A stretch of DNA of 64,000 nt, from assembly GCF_017875835.1 (NCBI RefSeq), contig NZ_JAGING010000001.1:1860001-1924000 (forward strand), in the 5' to 3' direction. Positions 20,690 through 28,706 of this stretch are shown here, in pieces; position 1 is the first letter of the stretch, and the number at the start of each line of letters is the position of its first letter. The position numbers were made by a program, and so were the translations under genes. Under the pieces are notes generated by a model. The model searched no databases. It saw only the letters and a list, made by a program, of their open reading frames with translations, and was not told where the DNA came from. This DNA comes from Psychrobacter sp. PL19. GTDB lineage: Bacteria > Pseudomonadota > Gammaproteobacteria > Pseudomonadales > Moraxellaceae.

Positions 20690-20867
20690 AGGAATTATAC
20701 CTCTAAAAAACCAGTTATGACAAGGCTTGGAGGACAAAATACCCTATTTTACCCTCTGTTTTTTGCCTTATCATAACTGTATGATAAATAAGCGAATTTT
20801 TAAATAATCTAAAAAAAGGGTTTTTACTCCTAGTTTTTGGGTAATTCGTCATTACCATGAAAGCAAG
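20690..20867 (-). promoter_or_regulatory. CRISPR leader
   Basis: 178 bp of AT-rich sequence between the cas6f stop and the first repeat, on the side where type I-F leaders lie. It should contain the array promoter and the IHF-dependent integration signals. It holds a nested inverted repeat at 20712-20779. No reading frame of note. Confidence 0.8.
20712..20779. repeat. Nested inverted repeat in the leader
   Basis: Outer arms at 20712-20726 and 20765-20779 match as inverted repeats at 14 of 15 bases (CAGTTATGACAAGGC against GCCTTATCATAACTG). Between them is a second dyad, CAAAATACCCTATTTT with GGAGG and CCCTC around it. Confidence 0.75.
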
Positions 20868-21473
20868 TTACCAATGCGGCACGGTAACCTGACCTATTTT
20901 ATTATTCATACCATAAACATTGAACGTGCCTTTACAAGCGCTGGCAGTTACTTCTTGAAAAATTGCCAGTTTATAAGGTTGTTGATTGGTCTCACTTTTT
21001 AAGTTGATATGAGGATAGGGCTTATTATCCTGTTTATGCGCAGCACAGTGTACAAGCGCATTTTCAAGGCTGATGTCTTTGTGTTTAGCAAATTCTTCAG
21101 CTTGCTTGAGCGGATTTTTTGGACGATAACGGCTGACCACCAGATGACTTTTTGCTTTATCACCGACCTCACTAATACTTTTAATATGCACATAATCAGT
21201 TAGTCTTGATAGCCAACTGTTGAGACTTAATGTTTCTAAATCCTTTTGGCTGAGTGCAAATACTCGTAGCTTAAGCCCAAGCTTGGATGATTTACCCTTG
21301 TCATCATAATGATAGTCAGGAAAGCTGACACCGATTGACTCGATGCCATGCTTGTTTTTGACCTCAGCTAAGCTGATATGCAACTGCGTAAACAGCTTAC
21401 TCCAGATAAAGTAGGGTGCAATATCAGGATCGGGAATAATGGTGATTTCTTGGTAATGCGTCAATTGACTCAT
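20868..21473 (-). CDS. cas6f: Cas6f (Csy4), crRNA-processing endoribonuclease
   Basis: 201 residues, normal for Cas6f. His32 in QLHISLAE sits where the catalytic His29 of Pseudomonas Csy4 lies. The enzyme binds the repeat hairpin, cuts at its 3' base to leave the 8-nt handle, and stays bound as the head of the Csy complex. The gene starts 3 bp after cas7f stops, is the last cas gene, and is followed by the leader. Near-certain from position and length. Confidence 0.95.
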   Translation of the reverse strand: MSQLTHYQEITIIPDPDIAPYFIWSKLFTQLHISLAEVKNKHGIESIGVSFPDYHYDDKGKSSKLGLKLRVFALSQKDLETLSLNSWLSRLTDYVHIKSISEVGDKAKSHLVVSRYRPKNPLKQAEEFAKHKDISLENALVHCAAHKQDNKPYPHINLKSETNQQPYKLAIFQEVTASACKGTFNVYGMNNKIGQVTVPHW

Positions 21474-21476
21474 GAA

Positions 21477-22487
21477 TTACTCCTTACCGCTGGCACCGAA
21501 CACACCGCCACGAATAAGCACGCCCATCACATAGTGTTGCTGGCTGGCGTCTGGGGCTTCACCTTTGAGTACCCAGTTATCAAATAGGCTATAAAAGTCC
21601 ATTTTGTCTTTAGGCTGGCGGAATGCTGTACCCATAGTCGTCACTGCGCCATACGGTTCGATGGCAATAGGGAACTCGGCATTAGGATACCAATCATCAA
21701 TAGTGCGAATGGCGTTGCTGACTTTTTGCGAGTGCATGCCAGCCTTACCGTTGACTTCATACAGAATTTTACTTTTGGTCTTACCAGTATCGAGCACCAG
21801 CTCTTGTGAAGGATAGACTTCTTGACCGTAGCCCATAATGGCAAAGGATTTTACGTATAAAATAACAAAAGCGTTACCTGTCAGTCCACGTTCAATGATG
21901 CTGGCAAGTTTATTAACATCATTGCTTGGTTCATTAAAGTTATGCAATGAGATCGATTTAGCGTCAAAGCTCAACTGCTGTTGCTTACCATCGGTATCGC
22001 AGCTGACCTCAACTTTAATGCTTTGAGCGCCGACGCGATTGCGCCATAACCAACGCGCATTAGCAATGTTAGTTGCATAACGACGCGCTAATTCGCTAAC
22101 ACCTTCGCCATCAAGATAACTTTTCACTGTTGCTACCAATGCTTGCTGATAATCTTGGTCATTACAGACATTAGGCTTACCGGTAAATGGCAATACCTTA
22201 CCGCTCCACGTCACGACCAATGTATCATTACTCTCGTCTAACGAAGCTGAATCCACGGTTTGTAGATTGGCCTTTTGAATTTCAGCGTCAAGCTTTGTAG
22301 GGTCGTTGGCGATAGCATTTTTTTGACGGTTGCTAATCGTACCGCGCACAGACTTTTCTTTGATGATAACAGGCGTTACTTTTGTATTGACATCTTGGCT
22401 GTTCGTTTGTGCAAAAAAGCCATCTGAAATATCAAGATTACGCTCAAAAGCGAGGACGGATGCGGTTTTTAGGGCTAATTTTGACAT
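21477..22487 (-). CDS. cas7f: Cas7f (Csy3), backbone subunit of the type I-F interference complex
   Basis: 336 residues, as expected for Csy3, starting MSKLALKTASVLAFERNL, which is characteristic of the family. Six copies coat the spacer part of the crRNA and flip out every sixth nucleotide. The gene is separated from cas5f by 64 bp and nearly touches cas6f. This larger upstream gap may help produce the excess of Cas7f needed for complex stoichiometry; that is an inference. Confidence 0.96.
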   Translation of the reverse strand: MSKLALKTASVLAFERNLDISDGFFAQTNSQDVNTKVTPVIIKEKSVRGTISNRQKNAIANDPTKLDAEIQKANLQTVDSASLDESNDTLVVTWSGKVLPFTGKPNVCNDQDYQQALVATVKSYLDGEGVSELARRYATNIANARWLWRNRVGAQSIKVEVSCDTDGKQQQLSFDAKSISLHNFNEPSNDVNKLASIIERGLTGNAFVILYVKSFAIMGYGQEVYPSQELVLDTGKTKSKILYEVNGKAGMHSQKVSNAIRTIDDWYPNAEFPIAIEPYGAVTTMGTAFRQPKDKMDFYSLFDNWVLKGEAPDASQQHYVMGVLIRGGVFGASGKE

Positions 22488-22551
22488 GTGATTCTCCGTG
22501 ATTATTAAAATAGTTGTAAAAATGCTTTACTGTGCTTCATAATAAATGAAA

Positions 22552-23523
22552 TTAAAAATCTTGGTTCTGAGTAACCAAATACAATGATTGTTCAGCGTCG
22601 TAGTGATAGCGCCAAAATGCATTAGCAATATCATTATCACCACCGACACTATTCAAGCGCTGTGGATAGACCCATTTGCCAAGGGTATAGACTGCCTCGA
22701 CATATTGACTGGGATATTCAGGATTGCGCACGTTTTGCATTACGCCAGCGTCATAACATTCTGAGATACCTTGATAACCGACTGGCATGGGGACCAGCCA
22801 ACCGTGACCTGTTTTACGTGACATAGTCAGCCATTTGCTATCGCCGTTTTTTTGCGTCTCAGGAATATGATGCAAGGCACAGACATCGATAAGCGCGTCT
22901 AATGGCGTGGCATCAGGATTGTCCTGTTGTACCTTACCGATAATTTCGTCAAAGTCATCTTGCGCGTCCATCAAGATAAAGGCGGGTAGTAACTGCGGTA
23001 TCACATCGCCAATATCATTTTTACCAAAAAATTGTACTGGCTCAAACCGCGCCATACTTTGCACGCTACCGCCTGCCATACGCTGCTGCTGTAGCCATTG
23101 TTTGGTTTTTTGCATAGCGTGCGCTTGCTGCTTATTAGTTAATGATTCTTCGCTTAATACCTCAACAATAAAGGTCATGACCAATCGGCATTTGCCTTCT
23201 TCAATGATAGAAGCAGTTTTGCCATCTTTTTTAATAGGGTTACGCGTTTGGTTAAACGTATAATTATTATAAGTATTGGCGCGATACATTTGTGGTTGGC
23301 AGTCGTGGCAAGCAAGTAACACGCCGCCTAATGACACCCCTGACAATTGCTCATCGTCCGCCATCTTACGTGACATTGCATGAAAACTGCCCAAAAACCC
23401 AGTAATAGCAGGGAAGCCATAAGTTAAAGGGCTGGAGATGGTATTTGCGCCCTCAATCACGACTTTTTTAAACATTAAATAGCCAACTACTCCAATGGCT
23501 ACGTCATCATCAATGCGGCTCAT
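22552..23523 (-). CDS. cas5f: Cas5f (Csy2), subunit of the type I-F interference complex
   Basis: 323 residues, typical for Csy2. It overlaps the end of cas8f by 4 bp (ATGA-type coupling). Cas5f pairs with Cas8f at the 5' handle of the crRNA and forms the tail of the Csy complex. Recognised from size, order and internal patterns such as AITGFLGSFHAMSRK near residue 40 that recur in Csy2 proteins. Confidence 0.94.
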   Translation of the reverse strand: MSRIDDDVAIGVVGYLMFKKVVIEGANTISSPLTYGFPAITGFLGSFHAMSRKMADDEQLSGVSLGGVLLACHDCQPQMYRANTYNNYTFNQTRNPIKKDGKTASIIEEGKCRLVMTFIVEVLSEESLTNKQQAHAMQKTKQWLQQQRMAGGSVQSMARFEPVQFFGKNDIGDVIPQLLPAFILMDAQDDFDEIIGKVQQDNPDATPLDALIDVCALHHIPETQKNGDSKWLTMSRKTGHGWLVPMPVGYQGISECYDAGVMQNVRNPEYPSQYVEAVYTLGKWVYPQRLNSVGGDNDIANAFWRYHYDAEQSLYLVTQNQDF

Positions 23524-24899
23524 AAAAATACCCCTTTGCCTGCGCGCTCGTAACGTTTTTTCATATCCTCAATCTCACGCTCCCATTCAAGGTGCTCTGC
23601 GTCACCAAAGTCGCGTGCTAGCGCTTTGAATTCAGCTTGCAGAAGTGTGTTTAACCAGCGAGCAAAACGGTGCATGATTTGACCATGCCATGAATCATTG
23701 CTTTCACGTTCGGCTTTGAAGTCTTCTTCGCCTGTCATATCAGCACGTTTTGGATCCAACCAAAGCTTTTCACAACGGTCAAGGTCATAGTCTTTTGACC
23801 AACCAGCGGGCAATGTGGTGCGGATGTTTTCTGCGTTGGCAAATACTTGGTATAGCACCTCATCAATGGCACGTTTGCGTGCATCTCTGATATCAACGAT
23901 GTTGCGGCTGTTTTTAACGGATTTAAAGATACTGTCCAGTGCCTCACGCACGTTATATTCCATACCTGTGCTAAAAATGCTGGTGGCGAATTTTGACAAG
24001 TGGTAAGCATAATCACGTTTGATGATGGGTGGCATTGAGGGGAGAAGGTAGTTGCGTCCGCCTTGCTTACTCATCAGTAAGCTGACGTTTTGCGGTTTAG
24101 TGCCGCCAAGCTGAATAGTTGCTAATTGATTTAGACTCACATAAGGGCGCTGTTCTGCAGTCTTTTTAAAGCGATTGTCGCGCGCCGCTTTATTTTCATC
24201 AGAAAATTTAAGATGATTGATTCGCTGATAAACCTCATGAGTGAGAACAGAAGGGTAGAGTGGAATGACATTAATATAATCAAGTTGTTCTCTATCTACG
24301 CCTTGATAAGCATTAGTTACCCATAATGTTTGTTTATTACGTTCATGAGTGACAGGCTCAGTAATGATATTCTGTAAGGCCGTTTTAAATGTTTGATGAT
24401 AAGTATCTGACGTTTCTTTATGACTGGTTAATGAGGCAATAAAGTCGGCATTGTCAGTCAGAATAAGGTCACGAATTTTGATGGTCTCGTTCACTTCGAA
24501 ATCAAAAAAAGCAGCAAGAGGTAGGGCAGCAGCATTACCGTTAGCATCAATATATCTGCTAACTATGGAGTGAGTACCAACAAGGGTATTTGGCAAATAA
24601 TTTTCAGCATCAAAACTAACGTTATCGCCTTTAGCATCAGGATGTATGCCTTTTGAGATATGTGTCCCAAAATTCAATTGTTTTGCCATACGTGTGGCAG
24701 CATCAGGGATAAAGCTTGTGATGCTGTATTTTTCTTGAGCAACGGCCAGTTTTTCATTTAAGCTATCAATCAATACTGAATCATTACTCTCTATCGCTTT
24801 GACCAGCTGCTTTTGCTCAGTTTCTGTTTTTTTATCATATTGGCTGGCAAGAAATGCTTTAATTGCACCGCTTGCTAACTCTGGGGGTATATCCATCAC
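23520..24899 (-). CDS. cas8f: Cas8f (Csy1), PAM-recognising large subunit
   Basis: 459 residues, in the usual range for Csy1. It reads the CC PAM and recruits Cas2-3. It is the first gene of a separate cas8f-cas5f-cas7f-cas6f operon: a bidirectional terminator (25111-25141) lies between it and cas2-3. GTG (24897-24899) and the ATG directly after it are both possible starts behind GGAG at 24912-24915; spacing is 6 or 9 nt. Its upstream region holds the protospacer matched by the CreR-like RNA encoded at 25032-25140, implying repression when the complex and that RNA are abundant. Confidence 0.95.
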   Translation of the reverse strand: MMDIPPELASGAIKAFLASQYDKKTETEQKQLVKAIESNDSVLIDSLNEKLAVAQEKYSITSFIPDAATRMAKQLNFGTHISKGIHPDAKGDNVSFDAENYLPNTLVGTHSIVSRYIDANGNAAALPLAAFFDFEVNETIKIRDLILTDNADFIASLTSHKETSDTYHQTFKTALQNIITEPVTHERNKQTLWVTNAYQGVDREQLDYINVIPLYPSVLTHEVYQRINHLKFSDENKAARDNRFKKTAEQRPYVSLNQLATIQLGGTKPQNVSLLMSKQGGRNYLLPSMPPIIKRDYAYHLSKFATSIFSTGMEYNVREALDSIFKSVKNSRNIVDIRDARKRAIDEVLYQVFANAENIRTTLPAGWSKDYDLDRCEKLWLDPKRADMTGEEDFKAERESNDSWHGQIMHRFARWLNTLLQAEFKALARDFGDAEHLEWEREIEDMKKRYERAGKGVFL

Positions 24900-24973
24900 G
24901 ACTTACTCCTTTTTTAGAACGCACAAAAGTAAATAACTAGAAGCATTAAAACACGAAATTATAAATAAGTAAA

Positions 24974-24995
24974 CCATGATATAATCATTACTAAA
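24974..24995 (+). promoter_or_regulatory. CC PAM plus partial protospacer for the CreR-like RNA, upstream of cas8f
   Basis: CC at 24974-24975 is followed by ATGATATAATCATTACTAAA at 24976-24995. This matches the 20-nt pseudo-spacer at 25060-25079 at 17 positions. The mismatches are at positions 6, 12 and 16; 6 and 12 are nucleotides that Cas7f flips out. 5'-CC is the type I-F PAM. The site lies 75-100 bp upstream of cas8f, in or next to its promoter. Confidence 0.85.
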
Positions 24996-24999
24996 AATA

Positions 25000-25028
25000 T
25001 TAACTATTGATGAAAAATTTGTTATAAT
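25000..25028 (+). promoter_or_regulatory. Promoter of the CreR-like RNA
   Basis: TTAACT (25000-25005), a 17-nt spacer, then perfect TATAAT (25023-25028). The predicted start, about 25035, falls just before the hairpin of the first degenerate repeat, so almost nothing but the mini-CRISPR would be transcribed. Confidence 0.75.
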
Positions 25029-25031
25029 CCA

Positions 25032-25140
25032 TTTAATCATCGCAAAGGTGACTTAGAAAATGATTTAATCGTTATTAAATTTCTCCACCGCACAGGTGGT
25101 TTGGCTACAATAAAAAGACACGGTTCACACCGTGCTTTTT
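25032..25140 (+). ncRNA. CreR-like mini-CRISPR guide RNA inside the cas locus
   Basis: Two degenerate type I-F repeats flank a short pseudo-spacer. Repeat 1 (25032-25059) matches the array repeat at 23 of 28 positions, with GGTGACTTAGAAA intact, so the hairpin 3' arm and 8-nt handle are unchanged. The pseudo-spacer (25060-25079) is 20 nt. Repeat 2 (25080-25107) matches at 19 of 28 and keeps a five-pair hairpin, CCACC/GGTGG. An intrinsic terminator follows at once. It is antisense to the cas operons and encodes no protein. Known CreR RNAs have this design and repress cas promoters through a short guide that allows binding but not cleavage. No room for a CreT toxin is seen, so CreR fits better than CreTA. 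Confidence 0.85.
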
Positions 25141-25141
25141 T
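25111..25141. terminator. Bidirectional terminator between cas2-3 and cas8f
   Basis: CACGGT-TCAC-ACCGTG with AAAAAG before and CTTTTTT after. On the plus strand it ends the CreR-like RNA; on the minus strand it would end the cas1-cas2-3 transcript. Confidence 0.85.
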
Positions 25142-25163
25142 ATGCCTGCTATTTACTGAGGGA

Positions 25164-28100
25164 TTACTCACGTACAAAGCCAAAAAACTCATTGAACTTC
25201 CAGCCCCTACTGTTATTAGTTTTAATGCTATCAAGGGACACTGACGAATAAGTGATAGCAAGCGAGCGTAAGCTTTTATCAGGCTCTGCGACTTCTAATT
25301 TATTTAATTCAGCGTTTAGCGAGGTGCTAAGCCAAGGCTTTATTCGCGCGCTAGTGAACTCAAAAACCAACGGTTGAAGAACCTTGTTCTGCGCGCTTGA
25401 TTTGGCGAGTCCTTTTTCGAATATATCTTCAGCATAATAAGCGTCAAAGCCTTGGGTAGGTATATCCATATCTTCATCATCGCTGACTATGCGGGGAATG
25501 ATTAGCCAGTCATCTTGTGGTATGCCTGCACGGAATGGGCTGATTTGCTGTAGATGGGTATGGGTGCGGTTGGCAGTGGCTTTACTATCCCAATAAGCAT
25601 TGACGTAGTTGAGCTTAGGATTGTTTAATAAATGCCGCATTACTTGGTGCTCAAGATCGCTGAGAGTATTAATTTTTTTGCTAGGTGTCTTCTTAGACGC
25701 TTTGTTAAATGGGTCACTATGAGAAGTAACTATGCGCGGTCTAGCGTCCACATTTGCCAATTGTTCTGTCGTCATCAACTCATTCAAATCGTAACTAGCT
25801 GGCTTAAACAAAGTGGTCTCAAACCCAGGGTGAGTAAAGACAGGTTGACTGCCATTGTTTTTAAAATAGCGAATATTATGTTGTAGCAGTAGCATATTGG
25901 GCGTGGTTGCAACTTTGTCCGGACGATGCCGCCAAATACGTCCAGCCAGCTGAATGATTGAGCGCATAGAGGATGGTTCAACGATTGCCCAATCGTAATC
26001 ATGGTCGCGTCCAACTTCAGCAACTGGAGTAGCCAGCACCATAAAAATATGATTTTTAGCAGGATTGTTTGCTAGCGCTTGCTTTATTTCAGGATGATCA
26101 AAAATAGCCACTTTACTGTCACTACGGTCTAAAATCCGATCAAGTTTGTTTTCTAACGCATTTCGCAGTAACAAAAGCTGCTTGGCGTGATAACAGACCA
26201 CATGCAATATCGTGTCGTTAGGTACAGTGATGTTGTCGGCTTTGAATAATTGCATAGCGATGGCGTTGATATTATTGATATTGGCAACCCGAATCAGTCC
26301 AATGCTGATTTTTATTGTTTTATAACCTTTCGTTTTGTCAACTGCTGCTGTATCAGTCTTTGGCTGAACGTTATGACTGTTATAATGGTCACTATGCAAG
26401 CGTAGAGCACCATCAACCAAGGTTTGCGCCAATGGTTTGTAAAAATCTGCTTCTTTGTCTTTGCTATAATGGGTCGAGAATGGCAATATTTCTGCTTTTC
26501 GTCTAACGGGCTGTTTTGATAAATAGCTGGCGCGTTTCTCACAAAAGTGTTGATGGGTTTTAGTAAAATTAGCAATAGTGCTGCACTGCTCAGACATGAT
26601 GGCTTTTGGTTGCTCATCGAACCAAGCACAGACGACGTTAGGCGTAGACTTGTTTTGACTGTGATTAAACAGTTTGCGCCCCTCCATATATGCCTCAAAC
26701 AATCCTGTTACTAAGTCAGGCGTCAAGGTCGCAGACGAGAGCAGCACGCGCGTACCAAACAGTCCGGCAAGGTGCATCAGACGGGTGAGGGCAGGCAAGT
26801 CCGCTTGGTCAAAGTCATCTGGTTCATCGAGTATTAAGTCACTACTAAGTAGCCGTAGCATCGGCGCAATATATTTACCCCCGCGTTTGCATTCGCTTGC
26901 TTGAATAATATGATCAACAGTACAAGTCACAATCGGTGCAAATACTAAATCGCGAGCTTTGGGACTAGCAATGACCGTGCCTAGATTTAAATCATCATAG
27001 TCCTGATAATCGATATCACTATCAATCATCTCGTCTAGTAATTCCTCGCTGGACTCACTGCCAAAGGTATCATTATCGTTTTCCGGTTCATCATCTTTCC
27101 TGTATTCACTGAGAATGTCAGCACTTTCTTGATTGTCATTAGTAGCCATTTCGAACAGCTTTCTATTGGCAGTACCCCCGACTAATATCGCTAATTGATC
27201 GCCTTCCAGCTTCAAATTCTTACGAAAGCTCAGTCCTGTTTGCAAGGTTAAGATACGCAAGCCTAAGGCAATGGTGAAGCGTGCGCCTTTTTTGGGATCA
27301 GCTAGAGCATACATAATCCGCGCATTGCCAATAGTCTTACCTGCGCCCGTCGATGCCATATTGACACCAAAGAAACCATGCTCACGCGTTGTTTCTTGCA
27401 AACCATAGGTCATTTTAAAGGCCGTATTTTGCCACTTAAAACGTTCAATACCAGTAGGCTTGACGAGTGGATCATGATTGCGCAGTGCAGGCATCTCGCT
27501 AGCTATAATAGGCAGTGCACGGCAGAACTGGGCAGTGAATGCACCAACTCCTAATAAATGCTCCTCTAATGATTGTTTGACTGTCGGTTTGCTCGCTGTT
27601 CTATCGGTATTTGCAGCTAACTTTTTAAACTGACTATTCACCTTGATACAACGTGAGTCTTCTTCTTTAAGACTAGAGTAATTATGGTCACCAACCATCA
27701 AGCAAAGCCGTGATAAATGCAGTAAAAAAGGGTCGCTTATGGCATGATTGGTCGCCACAGCATTCTGGCTTAGCTCCATCAATGCCGGATCATTCAATAC
27801 CTTTGTAGCCCAGCGCTTAATATTTTTCTGCCAAATAGAACTATTAATCACTAATTCGTCAAATTGCCAAAAGTCTTTTAATTGAGATTTGGTCATTTCA
27901 TCTATTGATTTAGGATTTCTCACCCAATAATCAATCGGCGTAAGTTCTGAGTAAAATTGATTCAAGTCTTTTTTTATATCTGCTGTGTTATTAGGTAGTT
28001 GTGAGCGCTGAATGGTTTTAGATGGATAAAAAACTTTGTTAACAGGTGGTAGGCGATGATGAGTGACAATCAGCCAAGCAACCCATTGGGCAAGGGGCGG

Positions 28101-28706
28101 CATCTTATGCAGATGAATTGCATCGAGTTTAGAGGTGGATAATAACTTTTCTATATCATTATTTTTTAGCCAGGTGTCAATCGTTATAAAACGCTCTAGA
28201 AACTCATCATCCTTGGTGCAGTCTGTAATGATGAGTTCAAATAATTTAAGTGATATCCATTCATGACGATAGGGATCGCCAAGTTTACTACCTACAAGGA
28301 GTTTTTTCTGAAAGCCAATGCTGGATTTACCAATGTCATGAAGTAGGGCGGCGATAGTAGCGATAATTTGAATACTACTGGCGTAACTCCATTCATTCTC
28401 CCATTCACTATGCAAAATATTTCTTTTCGTACGGTTCACCGGCACCACACCGATCTCATTAAATTTACGCTTATTGCCCACTATCCATACCAACTCAGTC
28501 AATTGGCGTGACTTATTGCGATGACAGCTAACGGCAGTAGATTTGGTCGCCGACTTTCGTAGTAGTTGCTTTACAGTCTTTAGACCTTCCTCAGTGATGG
28601 CCGTTTGCCAGACATTATTGCCAATACGATTGGCAAAGCTGTCTAAAATACGACGTGTGCGATTGATCGACTTTTTTTCGCATTGCGAGACCAAGGTGAC
28701 AATCAT
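25164..28706 (-). CDS. cas2-3: Cas2-3 fusion, type I-F nuclease-helicase
   Basis: 1180 residues, somewhat longer than the usual 1050-1100. Residues 1-95 are the Cas2-like domain (MIVTLVSQCEKKS...). The HD nuclease follows, with His123-Asp124 in LLHDIGKSS. The helicase has Walker A ASTGAGKT near 450 and a DEPD box near 623. It degrades targets marked by the Csy complex and works with Cas1 in spacer capture. The start codon directly abuts the cas1 stop, so the two are cotranscribed. A bidirectional terminator follows the stop, separating it from the cas8f operon. Confidence 0.96.
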   Translation of the reverse strand: MIVTLVSQCEKKSINRTRRILDSFANRIGNNVWQTAITEEGLKTVKQLLRKSATKSTAVSCHRNKSRQLTELVWIVGNKRKFNEIGVVPVNRTKRNILHSEWENEWSYASSIQIIATIAALLHDIGKSSIGFQKKLLVGSKLGDPYRHEWISLKLFELIITDCTKDDEFLERFITIDTWLKNNDIEKLLSTSKLDAIHLHKMPPLAQWVAWLIVTHHRLPPVNKVFYPSKTIQRSQLPNNTADIKKDLNQFYSELTPIDYWVRNPKSIDEMTKSQLKDFWQFDELVINSSIWQKNIKRWATKVLNDPALMELSQNAVATNHAISDPFLLHLSRLCLMVGDHNYSSLKEEDSRCIKVNSQFKKLAANTDRTASKPTVKQSLEEHLLGVGAFTAQFCRALPIIASEMPALRNHDPLVKPTGIERFKWQNTAFKMTYGLQETTREHGFFGVNMASTGAGKTIGNARIMYALADPKKGARFTIALGLRILTLQTGLSFRKNLKLEGDQLAILVGGTANRKLFEMATNDNQESADILSEYRKDDEPENDNDTFGSESSEELLDEMIDSDIDYQDYDDLNLGTVIASPKARDLVFAPIVTCTVDHIIQASECKRGGKYIAPMLRLLSSDLILDEPDDFDQADLPALTRLMHLAGLFGTRVLLSSATLTPDLVTGLFEAYMEGRKLFNHSQNKSTPNVVCAWFDEQPKAIMSEQCSTIANFTKTHQHFCEKRASYLSKQPVRRKAEILPFSTHYSKDKEADFYKPLAQTLVDGALRLHSDHYNSHNVQPKTDTAAVDKTKGYKTIKISIGLIRVANINNINAIAMQLFKADNITVPNDTILHVVCYHAKQLLLLRNALENKLDRILDRSDSKVAIFDHPEIKQALANNPAKNHIFMVLATPVAEVGRDHDYDWAIVEPSSMRSIIQLAGRIWRHRPDKVATTPNMLLLQHNIRYFKNNGSQPVFTHPGFETTLFKPASYDLNELMTTEQLANVDARPRIVTSHSDPFNKASKKTPSKKINTLSDLEHQVMRHLLNNPKLNYVNAYWDSKATANRTHTHLQQISPFRAGIPQDDWLIIPRIVSDDEDMDIPTQGFDAYYAEDIFEKGLAKSSAQNKVLQPLVFEFTSARIKPWLSTSLNAELNKLEVAEPDKSLRSLAITYSSVSLDSIKTNNSRGWKFNEFFGFVRE

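Noticed and set aside
24900..25110. A CreT-like RNA toxin paired with the mini-CRISPR (CreTA instead of CreR)
   Set aside because: No separate small transcript unit with start codon, rare codons and terminator fits between the promoter, the pseudo-repeats and cas8f; and the guide target is the cas8f upstream region, which is the CreR pattern.
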